NCBI GenBank assembly: GCA_002104905.1
Contig: MCFE01000036.1
Coordinates: 62,001 to 126,000 of the forward strand
Origin: Basidiobolus meristosporus CBS 931.73
Taxonomy: Eukaryota; Basidiobolomycota; Basidiobolomycetes; Basidiobolales; Basidiobolaceae
DNA: 64,000 bases
Reading direction: 5' to 3'
A model generated the notes under the pieces. It worked only from the letters and a program-made list of their open reading frames with translations, searched no databases and had not been told where the DNA came from. Positions 9,532 through 21,381 of the stretch are shown one piece after another. Each line of letters begins with the position of its first letter. Position 1 is the stretch's first letter. The position numbers and the translations under genes are program-made.

Positions 9532-10743
9532 GAAATAAAGTAATAGGTATTTTTGATGTAAGCCTAAATCAATAAAAAGCTTCCTTAGCCATATTGCTTC
9601 TTTTGTAGCTTCATAGGCTACCATATACTCTGCCTCTGTGATAGAAAGTGCTAGAGTGGGTTGCTTTCATGAGTTCAGTGAAATTGTTCCTTTACAGTAA
9701 GTAAAGGTGTATCTTGTGGTGGAATTTCTGTCCTCTAAATTTGGTCCCCAATCAGCATCACAGTTTCCCATAAAATCTTGTTCTGAGTCCTTAGAGGTGT
9801 ACCTTAAGCAGATATCAGCAGTTCCTTTTAGGTATCTACAAATCTGCTTAACTGCTGCAATATGATCAGATCCATAGTCCTGATTGTGCTGGCTGACCAC
9901 TCCCACTGAATATGAGATATCTGGACATGCTCTAAGCATGATATGTTTCAGACTGCCAGCCATAGATTGATAAGGAGAGTCAGGGCTTTCAGATTGTACC
10001 AAGCTCTCTTGATTTGGTTGAGTTTGGACTAAGTTAAGGCTTGTCTGCATTGGAGTAGCAACTGGTTTACAGTCTTCCATTTGGTACTTCTTTAGTATTT
10101 CTTTGATATACTGGGATTGACTTAGAGCATTGACTGGGTACTTCTATCTATTGAGAACTTTATCCCTGAGTAGCAACTGAGTTCTCCTAGATTAGACATG
10201 TTGAACTATATAGACAGGCTCAATTTAGTCACTTCTAATCTTCCTGGGTTATTGGTGGCTATAATACAATCATGCACATATCAAACTAATGGAGCTGGAT
10301 TTGCTGTATTGGGCTTATAGTATATACCATTGTCAGCTTTACTCCATTTGAAACTCAAATATTCCAAATAAGAATCTATCTTGCAGTTCCAGGCACATGG
10401 TGATTGTTTGAGTCCATATGGAGATATTTTTAAGCTTTCAGACCAAATGGTAGCTATTTAGGTCAACAAACCCATCAGGCTGGTCCATATACACATCTGC
10501 ATCAACTTCTCCATTCAAAAATGAAGCTTATACATCCATTTGATGTATAAAGAACTTACATTTGGCTGCAATAGCAAATATCAATTTGATGGAATTAAAC
10601 TTGGCTGCCAGTGAAAAGGTCTCAGTATAGTCAAGTCCTTTTGTTTGAGAGTATCCTTTGGCCACAAATCTTGCTTTGTATCATTCAGATTGTACCATCA
10701 GCCTTGTATTTTATCTTAAAGACCCATCTGCATCCAGTAGATT
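9532..10743 (-). pseudogene. Copia-1m Pol (RT and RNase H), minus strand
   Basis: Minus-strand Copia Pol whose C-terminus continues at 3836-4080. The longest open part, 9667-10080, contains MEDCKPVATPMQTSLN, DISYSVGVVSQHNQDYGSD and TRYTFTYCKG, close to Copia-1 (MEDCKPAAAPM). Further upstream, RT motifs (equivalents of KTAFLNG and YGLKQSP) are present but interrupted by stops and indels. Gag, integrase and the 5' LTR are missing; it is replaced at about 10744 by a Tnp2 fragment. Confidence 0.8.
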
Positions 10744-11257
10744 CTAACTTTGCTTTATTTTTTGGCAGTATATATATGGAAGTGAGTCAAACCAAAGGGG
10801 AAATGGTGTTACATATACATGTATATGTTGTGCAACAACTCTATTTATAATGCTTACTATTGCAGGTCATCATTGAATCTTACATTCATGTAGGTGCAAT
10901 GTCTCAAATACAAGACTGTCTTAAGTTCACATGAGTATTGACAAAAAAGTGATACAGTAGCTTTACGTTGTTAAGTGTCAAACTGTTTGCTTCATGGACA
11001 AGACTACTTTGATTCAACACCATAAGAGAAGAGAAAAAAGACCATGCGGTCATTGTAGCAAGCCTCTCAGCCATAAAGCATGCAGACAGCATAAGAAGTA
11101 TTACAAGAATCATGGCCAGTATTTTGCCACACAAGTCATATTTGATAAGTCATCAATCACTACTGTACCAACAATATCTTGTGGCCACTTGACACTTCTA
11201 TAAAGGCATCTGGCTGTACTTGTCATCTTGCACAAACTGAGCCAGGTGAGTTTGTGC
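10744..11257 (+). pseudogene. Tnp2-type transposase 5' fragment
   Basis: Closely matches 47082-47595, the start of the Tnp2 element further on. The open part 10994-11203 begins MDKTTLIQHHKRREKRPCGHCSKPLSHKACRQH and carries a C2H2/CCHH-like finger (CGHC...H...H) typical of the N-terminus of fungal Tnp2 transposases. It is cut off at about 11257 where Harbinger copy H1 begins, so the transposase domain is absent. Confidence 0.7.
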
Positions 11258-11412
11258 TTAGAACAGTGCTTTTCTTGCTTTATTTACTTTTCATAACGCT
11301 CCAGACATATTTCTCTCAGTGAATGTCTACTGGTATGAATATACTATGCATTAATAAGTATCTTAGCTATCTTACCTATTCTGCTGTTTCCTTCTGTATA
11401 TGACTTTCCACC

Positions 11413-12246
11413 TTATACACCTACTAATATGCTGAATATCTTTAGATATCCAAATGTATGCACTACTCTCACTCTGATATGATTAAATATCTTGTTGTAG
11501 AGCTTCTGCCTCCTGCTAAGCACTCCATTCCTTGGCTTCCAGTGAGCTGAAACACATCCTAACATTTGGCAATGCTCTCCTATATAGGCCAAGTCTGCCA
11601 TATATTTCTCACCTCCACTGATTTCTGAGTGATTCTCTACCCAGAGTGCTTTGTCATGCCTACTTCCAGCAAATGGCCCACTAAACCAGATGATCTTACC
11701 CTCAATGTCAGACAGTGCTTGAAACTTCACACAGTGTGCCTTGTACTTGCCACAATAAAAGTGCCTCTGCCTTCTAGAAGATCTGTTGGTGCTGACTGGG
11801 AAGGTATTCAAGGAACTGCTAATATGGAACCTGTTGCTGAGCACTCTGGGACATGGAAGCCTATTGGAGCTTCTGAACCTAGTATTCCAAGCTTGCTCTA
11901 AGTCAATCATTCCCTCAGCAAGGTGGTTCTCCATTGCTGTCAGCTGCAAATGAAAGCTTCTAGGGCATTTGTTGCCATGGATGGTGGGATGAAACCTTGT
12001 AGGGCAATAGTTCTTGTAATAGCTGAGGCACTTAACCAAGGATCTCCTTGAGTAGATTGGGGTAGATAGTCCACAGTTCTTGGAATAGATCACCTCTAAT
12101 GTGTCAAAAGGAAATCCAGTGGTAGTGATGGGATTGATGAGAAAAGACCATTCAGATGAGTAAGTCATATTAAGATTGGTAGGTGATTGGGCTGAGTTAA
12201 TTAGAACTGATTCAGCATAATCAGCTTTATATATCTGATTTTCCAT
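11413..12246 (-). pseudogene. H1 DDE transposase (DDE_Tnp_4-like)
   Basis: 277-residue open frame and the longest uninterrupted transposase N-terminus among the copies (MENQIYKADYAES...). It contains HDKALW, ADLAYIGEH and VEHTFG-equivalent VVHTFGYLK. The first catalytic aspartate, seen as LDTFPV in H2 and H3, is LNTFPV here, and the glutamate position reads VVHTFG instead of VEHTFG. Both changes would kill catalysis. The C-terminal ~40 residues found in other copies are out of frame after about 11413. Useful as evidence for the ancestral reading frame in a region where H2 and H3 share a one-base loss. Confidence 0.75.
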
Positions 12247-12509
12247 GCATTATGATTGAATTTCCATCAATTGCCATGTATCCCATCATTATGTTGCAAA
12301 AATCATCCTCAAACAATGACTTGGTATTTTTATCAGTGCTTTACTTACAAGTCTATAATCAAATAGGAAACCTGTGATTGCTGTGATCTGATCCATGTCA
12401 ATGTGATCCATGATGCATCATGCATAACACATGGAAAATTCAACAATCATACTGGTTTTCATATATATTTCATATAAGACCAGGTTGATGAGAATATACT
12501 ACTGTATAA

Positions 12510-12801
12510 GTACGTCAGTCCAAACTACACCAACACCCTTCACAAGAGTGCCCTGCATCGAGTCAATGCACATTGGGTCAACTCACATGCTTCAGAGCAA
12601 AACCACCAGAACTTGCCAAACTGCTCATTTAGACACAAGTCCATTGGAGCAGGCTGAGTTGCGTCAACAAGCAGCATCACATCAAACTCAGCCAGAGGCC
12701 ATGCCAACACATCAAGTTGCACCTGCACATGCCGTAACTTCTAACCATTGGCAAGTTACTTCTGGTAAACTGACTGATAATGGCCCACATGAAGTGCCTC
12801 T
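12510..12801 (+). pseudogene. H1 ORF2, N-terminally deleted
   Basis: Matches the middle of H3 ORF2 (H3 26645-26905): SVQTTPTPFTR, LEQAELRQQAASHQTQPEA and HAV...HWQVTSGKLTD. The first ~200 codons are deleted and the 3' part is replaced by an L LTR. CG pairs present in H3 are mostly TG or CA here. Confidence 0.65.
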
Positions 12802-13914
12802 TGTGGTGTATAAGTCCAAGGGAGAGATAGGTCCAACACTTCTCAAGTGTTTTGTGTGTGGGGTGCTCATTGGGTGCAATAACCTCTGGCAAAAGCTTGC
12901 TAGGAATACCTGGGTTTTGTCTCTACACTAAAAAGAAGGGGAATAAAGCCACAAGCTTGTCAAGGGAAAACTATTGAGATACAATCCCCAAATTAGTTGG
13001 CATCTTAACAAAAGTATTTGCTGGGTTTAGCATCCTCCAAGATGACAATGGACTAAAGCTTCCAAAGTCAAAACAACTATAAACTTCACCAGCAGGGACT
13101 TGATAAGAATGCAACTGTGGCCAATAGTTACAAAGACAGAAAAGTATCTTTGCCTGTACAAGAACAAACTTGGGAAAGAATCAAATGTAATAAAAAATAC
13201 CTACTCTGAGTATTACTCACAAGTAGCACCTCCAAGGTCAGTTGGCTGTCAGCACAGTATCCTGGGAGTGTCCTCTGGTCTGGGATTCAAAGTTCAGATA
13301 GCAGCAGGTAGCAATGATCACACTAATCAACAAGTTGGTATATTGATAAAAGGGATGATGATTTATTGTTGAGAGATTGCCTCCCTTATATACTTTTCTC
13401 ACTTGCTAAGTGATTACTGATCATGGTGTTCCAGAAGGTTCCGGAGAACAATAGAAATTTTAATGACATCAGAATGAGCTAAGAATATTCTAAGTAGGTC
13501 TGGGAAGGTTCTAAGAGGCACAGCACATCCAACCAATCAGAAATCAATACTCTGAAACCTGTGTAACATAGGGATACCATATATGATATAGAAATGGTAG
13601 GGATGGTGACATGGTTTGGCATATGTGTCATGAGTAATGGTGCAGGTACTTGCCTAATATAGATGCACTGACCAATAGTAATCTTACATAAAGTGAGTGG
13701 TAACTTATACAGTAAGGTAAGCAGGGGTTACATAAAGTGGGGGTGAACTTAGGCAATAAGTTAAGCAGGTGTGGTAGTCAGCCAGCATATGGCATAGTAC
13801 AGATCAAGTAAGACAAATGTGATAAAACTATAATATGTGTAGAAGAGAAACAGGGAAGTAGAAAATTTGGGACTGAGCACATCTGTCAGTGGGTGTCACT
13901 GTGACCCCACTACA
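12802..13914 (-). repeat. Solo LTR, family L (copy L1)
   Basis: About 1.11 kb. Read on the minus strand it starts TGTAGTGGGGTCACAG and ends ATACACCACA, the TG...CA ends of an LTR, with TATATAAGGGAGG and AATAAATC in the middle. The flanks differ (CCTCT versus ATGCA) because it separates two different Harbinger copies, which suggests recombination through the LTR. Confidence 0.7.
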
Positions 13915-14034
13915 ATGCAACCAATTGTGTAGGTGCAAATCTGATCAAATAGCTGCACTGGTGCCACAGATATATACATATGCAGGGTCTTGATTATAGG
14001 GGCTCTGTCTCAAATGTGAGACAACCTTGGTATT
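13915..14034. mobile_element. H2b Harbinger, left remnant
   Basis: Reverse complement of H3 27296-27415 (gtaggtgcaaatctgatc, ctcaaatgtgagacaacctt). This is the sub-terminal part of an old Harbinger copy, interrupted at 14034 by H2; it resumes at 17177. ATT at 14032-14034 is the H2 target duplication. Confidence 0.65.
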
Positions 14035-14517
14035 AGACTTGTTCCATTGTACCATGCCAGGGCGCGTGGCGCAATCTGTGGCTGTAAAGAACAATTGGGC
14101 GCAATATTATAGCTACCAGAGGGCAGGATTGTTCTTGGACAATTTTGCACTATGCGGGACAATTTTGCACACTATGGCACAATCCAACACAATGAGGTTG
14201 GCACAGATGATTGCGCCAACTTGTAATGTTTGCATCACGTGCATAATTGGATACCACTATTATGGCAGGTAAAATTTGGTATTTGGATATGTTTCTTTAA
14301 TGTAAATGGAAATAAATGTGTATCACACTATAAATACACTGATACTTACCATTTGGTTACCCTCACTCCAATTGGACGGTATCTCAGTGGTTAATTAGTC
14401 CAAAAGTATCCTGAAGCTGGCTGCCCCCAATTGGCTCATTGACTGCTAAAAAAGCTACCTGATTTGCCATCAAATATCCCATTTTGCCCATTGAGCAAGT
14501 AAATCCCTGCAATCACA

Positions 14518-15655
14518 TCATCTTCTCCTGGGTTTTTTTCTCACAGGGATTACTACTGAAGCATTTGGTAGTGACTCACTTTGCACACCTATACTACTTC
14601 CTGGCTGACTATCATCATGGCTACTTGTGTATTTGAAGTCATTATTTTGCCTCCAAGTTGATGAGTGCAATGCTGCAGCTTGGCCGCGCTGAATTGCTCC
14701 AACTGAACCAACTGAACCGGCTTGTAGTGCCACATACTGACACGTTCTTTTACTTGCCAAGGGCTCTGGTGGTTGAGGCACTTCATGTTGGTCATCATCA
14801 GTCAGTTCACCAGAGGTAACTCTCTGATGGTCAGGCAAAACGGCATGCGCAGGCACACCTTGACGCGTTGAGATGGCCCTTGGCTGAGTTTGATGTGATG
14901 CTGCATGTTGACGCAACTTGGTCCGCTCCAATGGACGTGTGTCTAAATGAGCAGTTTGGCAAGTTCTCATAATTTTGCTCTGAAGCGTGCGCTTTGACTC
15001 AATGTGTGGCGTTCTGGTAAAGTGTGTTGGCGTGGTCTGGACTGACGTGTGCCGGCGTGCTGTGGTTGCAAGAGATGGTAGGGAATCCAGCAAGGCATGC
15101 TGGCGCAATCTGGACAATGTTGCTCATGGTCTGTATTCTTCCTCCTGAAGCTCACCATCTGATTCCTTAAGGTATTCACTTACCCTCTGTCTGATACTTT
15201 GGAGCTGTTGCCTGGATGAGTCCTGTGTATATTGCTCTCAGAAGCCACTTAGCTCTACTAATATATAACGTAGTACATTAGTCACTTGAGGCAAAAACTC
15301 ATTCAAAATCTCTTTGGTTCCCAAAGTTGAGGCACAAACAGATGAGTCCAGCCCATACTGTGCAAATTGCGCACAAAATTGTTCCCGCGTGGCTTCTTTG
15401 TCAAATCCCCTCACTCTCAGCTCATTCTTGATTTCAATACTTGTCTTGTAATATATCTTCTTACATACATTGGCTGGCATCTTGATGTAGAACTCATGCC
15501 ACAGCTTTCTACTCAAGTTCTTCTATCTTTGTTGACTCTGAAATATCTAGTTCTGCTAGATTAATCAGTAGTGCCCAAATATCTGTATGAAGGTTCATCA
15601 TAGACACTTGGGCCTTACTAAAATCATTTGGCAAGAACTCAAATGGATCTGACAT
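14518..15655 (-). pseudogene. H2 ORF2, broken
   Basis: Homologous to H3 ORF2. Start ATG at 15655 (MSDPFEFLPNDF), stop at 14518. The TAA that interrupts H3 after ...LQEE is GAA here, but a few codons later CGA has become TGA; additional frameshifts lie near 15510. The N-terminal half is acidic to neutral and helical (VSMMNLHTDIWALLINLAEL, KMPANVCKKIYYKTSIEIK), the C-terminal half is Ser/Thr/Arg-rich and basic, ending VIPVRKKPRRR. Probably the accessory DNA-binding partner that Harbinger elements encode, but I cannot recognise a Myb/SANT domain. Confidence 0.7.
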
Positions 15656-16107
15656 TGACTTTTCTGGTCCGGACCGCGCTTGTGAGCTGGGGGATGGGTT
15701 TTGTCTGGGTTGTACTAAAGATGAGTTGAGGCTTGGTACGGGGACCATAGCAACAGATTTGGATACTTATACAGCAGTATATTGGCATCAACCTGGTCTT
15801 ATATGAAATATATAAGAAAACTAATGTGATTGTTGAATTTTCCATATATTAGGCATGATGCATCTTGGATTGCATTGACATGGATCAGATCACATCAATC
15901 GCAGATTTCCTATTTGATTATAGACCTATGATGAAAGCATCAATAAAAGTACCAAAGCATTGTTGGCGGATGATTTTTGCGACATAATGATGGGATACAT
16001 GGCAATTGATGGAGATTTAACCATAATGTATTAAAAATCAGATGAATAATGCAGATTGTGCCAAATCAATTCAAACTGCCTCCATACAATCATCCACTAA
16101 TTTTAAT

Positions 16108-16990
16108 ATGACTTGCTCATCTGAATGATCATTTCTTATCAATCCCATCACTACCACTGGATTTCCTTTTGACACACTAGAGGAGATCTATTCCAAGTAC
16201 TGTGGACCATAAACCCCAATCTACTCAAGGAGATCCTTGTTAAGCTTCTCTGCTATACAAGAACTATTGCCCTACAAGGTTTCATCCCACCATCCATGGC
16301 AACAAAAGTCCTAGAAGCTTTCATTCCCAGATGACAGCAATGGAGAATCACCTTGCAGAGGGTATGAATGACTTAGAGCAAGCTTGGAATACTAGGTTCA
16401 GAAGCTCCAATAAACTTCCAGATCCAAGAGTGTTCAGCAACAGGTTCCATATCAGGAGTATTTTGGATACCTTCCCAGTGAGGATTAACAGACCTTCTAG
16501 AGGGCAGAGGCACTTTTATTCTGGCAAGTACAAGGCACACTGTGTGAAGTTTCAAGCACTGTCTGACATTGAGAGTAACATCATCTGGTTTAGTAGGCCA
16601 TTTGCTGGAAGTAGGCATGATAAAGCACTCTTGGTAGAGAATCATCCTGAATTCAGTAGAGGGGAGAAATGTATGGCAGACTTGGCCTATACAGGAGAGG
16701 ATTGTCAGAGATTAGGATGTATTACAGCTTATAGGAAGCCAAGGAATGGTGTGCTTAGCAGGAAACAGAAGCTTGACAATGAGATATTTAATCATTTCAG
16801 AGTGAGGGTAGAGCACATATTTGGATATCTGAAGAGATTCAGTATATTGGCAGGTAAATACAGAGGAAAGTCATATATAGGAGAAAACAGCAGAATAGGT
16901 AAAGTAGTTAAGATACTTATTAATGCACAGTATGTTCATACAAGAAGACATCCACTGAGAGAAATGTGTCTGGAGCATTATGAAGAGTAA
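16108..16990 (+). pseudogene. H2 DDE transposase
   Basis: The 219-codon open part (16331-16990) covers the catalytic core: ILDTFPVRIN (D1), FYSGKYKAHCVKFQ, GSRHDKALL, MADLAYTGED (D2), VEHIFGYLKRF (E), so the DDE triad is intact. The upstream part from the ATG at 16108 has an early TGA and lacks one base near 16250 relative to H1, which shifts the frame. It ends ...REMCLEHYEE as in H3. Confidence 0.8.
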
Positions 16991-17173
16991 ACAAAGCAAG
17001 GAAAGCACTATTCTGCGCAACATAAGTAAGATTGATTAAAATTACCAGTAACTGTATCATACCACTGGCATCATGGTAGATATTATAGTGCCAGATAGTG
17101 CCGTAGAGTGCCCAATCAATCCGGCACCATAAACAGGCTGGCACTATGTGGCACTATCCAACAGAACAAGTCT

Positions 17174-17913
17174 ATTATTTATAACAAAAGTTTAGTGATC
17201 ACTAATATGCAATGGCTGAACTTGAATTACAATAAAAAAAGCGTTATTTGGATCATGTCAAATGGTAACAATTCAAAGCAATTGCATCGTTTTCTCCTAG
17301 GTTTTTTCCTCACAGAGATTACAACTGAAGTATTTGCTAATGATTCACTTTGCACACCTGAACTACTTCCTTATAAACTATACTCTTGGCTACCTGGGCA
17401 CTTGTAGGCAGTTTTTTGCCTCCTAGTTAATGAGAGCAATGCTGGAGCTTGGCCATGCTGCATTGCTCCAGACAACATGACAGAACCTGCATGAAGTGCC
17501 ACATGCTGACATGTTCTTTTACTTGCCAAAGGCTCCAGTTGTGGAGGCACATCATGTGGGGCATTGTTAGTCAGTTCACCAGAAGTAACTTGCCAATGTT
17601 CAGGTATGCCAGTATGTGTAGGTGCAACTTGATGTGTTGGCATTGCCCTTGGCTGAGTTCAATGTGATGTTACATGTTGATGCAAGTTGGCCTGCTCCAA
17701 TGGACTCATGGTTGAATGAGCAGTTTGGTGAGTTCTGGTAGTCTTGCTCTGAAGTGCACATGTTAATCTGACATGTGTTGACTCAATGCAGGGCACTCTT
17801 CTGAGGGGTGTGTGCATAGGATGGACTGACATGTGCCAGCATGCCAACACTGCAGGGGATGATAAGTAATCTAGCAAGGTGTGTTAGCACAATCTAGAGG
17901 CAGTTGCTTGCGG
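17174..17913 (-). pseudogene. H2b ORF2, C-terminal part
   Basis: Resumes H2b after H2. Open pieces 17371-17643 and 17659-17877 match the C-terminal half of H3 ORF2 (HQVAPTHTGIPEHWQVTSGEL, LEPLASKRTCQHVALHAGS). Almost every CG of H3 is TG or CA here. Interrupted at 17913 by solo LTR L2; the N-terminal half follows at 18981. Confidence 0.7.
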
Positions 17914-18976
17914 TATGATGGTGTATAAGTCCAAGGGAGAGATACATCCAATACTTCTCAAGTGTTTTGTGTGTGGGGTGTTCACTGGGTGTGATAACCT
18001 CTGGCAAAAGCTTGCTAGGAATACTTGGGTTCTATCTCTAATCTAATGTGAAGGGGAATAAAGCCACAAGCTTGTCAAGGGAAAACTATTGAGCTACAAA
18101 CCCCAACTTAGTTGGCATCTTAACAAAAGTATGTGCTGGGTCCAGCATCCTTTGCGATGACAATGTACTAAAGCTTCCAAAGTCAAAACAACTGTAAACT
18201 CCACCAGCAGGGACTTGATAAGAATGCAGCTGTGGTCAATGTTTACAAAGACAGAAAAGTATCTTTGCCTGTACAAGAACAAACTTGGGAAAGAATCAAA
18301 TATAATAAAAGATACCTACTCTGAGTATTCCTCACAAGTAGTGCCTCCAAGGTCAGTTGGCTGTCAGCATGGTTTCCTGGGAGTGTCCTGTGGTTGGAAG
18401 TTCAGGTAGCAGCAGGTAGCAGTGATCACACTAATCAACAAGTTGGTATATTAATAAAAGGGATGATGATTTATTGTTGAGGGATAGCCTCCCTTATATA
18501 CTTTTCTTACTGACTAAGTGATTACTAATCCTGGTGTTCCAGAAGGTTCCGGAGAACAATAGAAATCTTAATAATATCAGAATGACCCAAAAATGTTCTA
18601 AGTAGGTGCTGCAAGGTTCTAAGAGGCACAGCACATCCAACCAATCAGGAATCAGTATTCTGAAACCTGTGTAACACAAGGATACCATATATGGTATGGA
18701 AATGGTAGGGATGGTGACATGGGTTGATTATGTGTCACAGGTACTGGCGTGGGTACTTGCCTAATATAGAAGCACTTATAGCTAGTAACCTTACATAAAG
18801 TGGGGGTAACTTATGCAATAAGGTAAGCAGGTGTGATAGTCAACCAGCTTATGGGATAGTACTGATTGGGTAAGACAAATGGGATAAAACTAAAATAAGT
18901 GTAGTAGAGATATAGGGAAGTAGAAAATAAGGGAATGAGCACATCTGTCAGTGGGTGTAACTGTCACCCCACTACA
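17914..18976 (-). repeat. Solo LTR, family L (copy L2)
   Basis: 1063 bp, minus-strand sense TGTAGTGGGGTGACAG...CATCATA (terminal TG/CA partly mutated). Flanked by GCGG at 17910-17913 and 18977-18980, a 4-bp target duplication; H2 shows the uninterrupted site. Lies inside H2b ORF2. Contains TATATAAGGGAGGC and AATAAATCATC on the minus strand. Confidence 0.82.
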
Positions 18977-18980
18977 GCGG

Positions 18981-19506
18981 GCTGTACTCTTCCTCTTGAA
19001 GTTCACCTTCTGATTCCTCAAAGTACTCACTTACCCTACTTCTAATACTCCGGTACTGTTGCCTTGATGAGTCCTGTGTATATTGCTCTTGGAAGCTACT
19101 TAGCTCTACCAATATATCATGTAGTACATTAGTCATTTGAGGCAATGCTCATTCAAAATCTCTTTGGTTCTCAAAGTTGAGGCACAAATAGACATGTCTG
19201 GCCCATACTGTGCAAATTGCGTGCAGAATTGTTTGCGCACAGCTTGCTCATCAAGTGCCCTTACTCTCAGCTCATTCTGGATCTCAATACTTGCCTTGTT
19301 ATATATCTTCTTACATATATTTGCTTGCATATTGATGTAGAATTCATGTCACAGCTTTCTACTGAGATTCTTCTATCTCTGTCAACTCTCACAGGTATCC
19401 TGTTCAGCTAGATCAATGAGTGGAGACCATATATATGTATGAAGGCTCATCATAGACACTTGGCCCTACTAAAATCATGTGGCTAGAACTTGAACAGATC
19501 TGTCAT
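18981..19506 (-). pseudogene. H2b ORF2, N-terminal part
   Basis: Start ATG equivalent at 19506 (MTDLFKF-like, in place of MSDPFEF). Recognisable pieces are MQANICKKIYNKASIEIQNELRV, QFAQYGPD and LRTKEILNE. At its 3' edge the codons read LQEEEY, with no stop where H3 has TAA. Frames are broken by several indels. Confidence 0.7.
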
Positions 19507-19929
19507 TGACCTTTCTGGTCTAGACTGCACCTGTGAGCTGGGGGATGGATTTTGACTGGGTGTACTAAAGATGAGTTGAGACTTGGTATAGGGACCATAG
19601 TGATGGCTATGAATATTTATACAGTAGTATTTTTGCATCAACCTGGTCTAATATGAAATATATATGAAAACTAATGTGATTGTTGAATCTTCCAAACATT
19701 TTGCATGATGCATCTTGGATTGCATTGATGTGGATCAGATCACACCAATTGCAGATTTCCTAATTGATTATAGACTTGTGAGTAAATCAACAATATAGTC
19801 ACCAAGTCATTGTTTGAGGAAGATCTTTGAAACATTTTGATGGAGACATGTCAATTGATGGAGATTTGATGATAATGCATGGACATCAGTTAAATTAAGC
19901 TGATTGCACCAAATCAATTCAAATCACAT
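19507..19929. promoter_or_regulatory. H2b divergent spacer between ORF2 and transposase
   Basis: Matches the spacers of H1, H2 and H3: ttcatatatatttcatat-like AT-rich core, gatcagatcac, and caattgatggagattt. It should hold both promoters of the divergently arranged genes. No open frame. Confidence 0.5.
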
Positions 19930-20083
19930 CTACTCAGTTACATACCAATTTTGATGTAACTAACACATCTGAATGGTCTTTTCTCATTAATCCCATCACT
20001 ATCACTAGATTTCCTTTTGACACATTAGAGGAGATCTAAACCATGTACTGTGGACCATCTGCCCCAATCTACTCAAGAAGATC
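19930..20083 (+). pseudogene. H2b transposase N-terminal piece
   Basis: Encodes the region equivalent to SEWSFLINPITTTGFPFDTLEEIYSKYC, with changes and a stop near 20037. Interrupted at 20083 by Gypsy-1; the rest is at 30973-31728. GATC at 20080-20083 is the left Gypsy-1 target duplication. Confidence 0.7.
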
Positions 20084-21314
20084 TGTGGTAATGGAAAGTA
20101 TTCCATTACTACAATATCTCTAAACCAATATTGCACTCATTTCTTTATTGTGCTTTTTGCTATTGTAACACACAAGTGAAAGATCAAGAATTTCCAACTT
20201 TGATGAACAAATGCTCCAGACCCTGACAAGCAATCCACCCAAGAATATTATGTCATACAGAACACGTAGTAGCCAACACATATTTCAAAATACGGCTCAT
20301 TTGAAGCAGTACTTAAGGAGTTATGACCAAAAGAGTCCAACTATTATATATACTATGCCTTATTGCTAGGATTACTATGGTGACTTTGATTGCGTGTAAC
20401 TTTTGAACCAGCCAATCAAATCACGTGAAATATTCACAGGTGCTGCGCCTATGTCCGATCTGCGCCACTGCAAAATTTTAGCTTTGTATCACGTGTATTG
20501 CTTGCGCAATTGCCCAAAAACTTTGATCCTTCAAAATTTTCATATATATAACTTCCCCAGCTGAAAAATAAAGAGAGAGCCTCTCTTTCCAGAATCTCCA
20601 CACTACAATTACACGTTTAAAGGTTATAAGACTTCCCCTGCATCACTTGCACTGTTGAGTATTCTGACTTTGATCGGTACTACATCAGTAAAGAGACTGC
20701 AAAGCCCACAAGAATCCAATCTAAGTTCCACAAGAAACTACCACTTTTCTGTCGGAAAAGTCCCCTCTAAGAAACCCCTTTACTCTAAAGACACCCCTTT
20801 AGTCTAAAGACCCCTTTAGAGACCCCTTTAAGAAACCCCTTTACTCTAAAGAAGCCCCTTTAGGCACCCCTTTAGTGTAAAGTCCACTTTAGAGACCACT
20901 ACAAGAAGCCCCTTTACTTTAAAGACACCCCTTTAGACACCCCTTTAGGTCTAAAGATCCCTTTAGAGACTTCTACAACACACCCCTTTAGGTTAAAGGG
21001 GAGTTCAGAATTTCCATATTTGGAAATATTTTCTCAGAAACGAAAGTGACTTCCAAATAAGGAAAAGTTACTATAAAAGTAAATAAGCCCATTAGTCAAC
21101 AGAAGGTCAGAACACTGCTGTAGAAGTGATAAACACTGCCTACAGTATATTTTGAGCCCAAGATTGAGGAAATTAGTGAAAGTTATATCTTCTATCGGTA
21201 TATCAAACTCCCAATAAACTATTTCAGTATTAGCATACTGGAAGTTGTTGTATATTGTTGATCAGCCTCTACATTGTAGAACAAGCCCCAAACTAATCAT
21301 AATACACCACAACA
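20084..21314 (+). repeat. Gypsy-1 5' LTR
   Basis: 1231 bp, TGTGGTAATGG...CACCACAACA. TATATATAA near 20544 and AATAAAGAGAG near 20566 are candidate TATA and poly(A) signals. Confidence 0.92.
20762..21003 (+). repeat. CCCCTTTAG/CTAAAG array in Gypsy-1 5' LTR
   Basis: About fifteen irregularly spaced copies of CCCCTTTA(G) alternating with CTAAAG, so short palindromes such as CTTTAGTCTAAAG recur. Present also in the 3' LTR. Confidence 0.85.
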
Positions 21315-21320
21315 AGAATT

Positions 21321-21332
21321 TGGTGGAGGACC
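21321..21332 (+). promoter_or_regulatory. Gypsy-1 candidate primer-binding site
   Basis: TGGTGGAGGACC, six bases after the LTR, starts with the TGG expected to pair with a tRNA CCA end. I could not identify the tRNA. Confidence 0.5.
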
Positions 21333-21381
21333 TGCGTAGTTTGAACCTTTCACTATACAAGCACCAAGAAACGTTACAAGA

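Larger units (their letters stand above)
11258..12801. mobile_element. H1, truncated Harbinger-like element
   Basis: Same orientation as H3: transposase on the minus strand, ORF2 on the plus strand, diverging from a central spacer. Both terminal inverted repeats are gone. Compared with H3 it lacks about 0.7 kb between the spacer and the middle of ORF2 (junction near 12510). The right edge is a solo L LTR. Confidence 0.75.
14035..17173. mobile_element. H2, Harbinger-like element with both ends
   Basis: 3.1 kb. Left end AGACTTGTTCC, right end AGAACAAGTCT (10 of 11 inverted), flanked by ATT at 14032-14034 and 17174-17176. ORF2 lies on minus (14518-15655) and transposase on plus (16108-16990), diverging from a ~450 bp spacer. 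Compared with H3 it lacks a ~260 bp block after the ORF2 stop. It inserted into H2b in the same orientation. Confidence 0.85.

Noticed and set aside
18494-18688. 64-codon minus-strand frame, and similar frames in other L LTRs
   Set aside because: Lies wholly in a solo LTR, is not preserved between L copies and has no recognisable domain.
20762-21003. CRISPR-like appearance of the CCCCTTTAG array
   Set aside because: Units are short and irregular, there are no spacers of constant length, and the array lies in a eukaryotic LTR.
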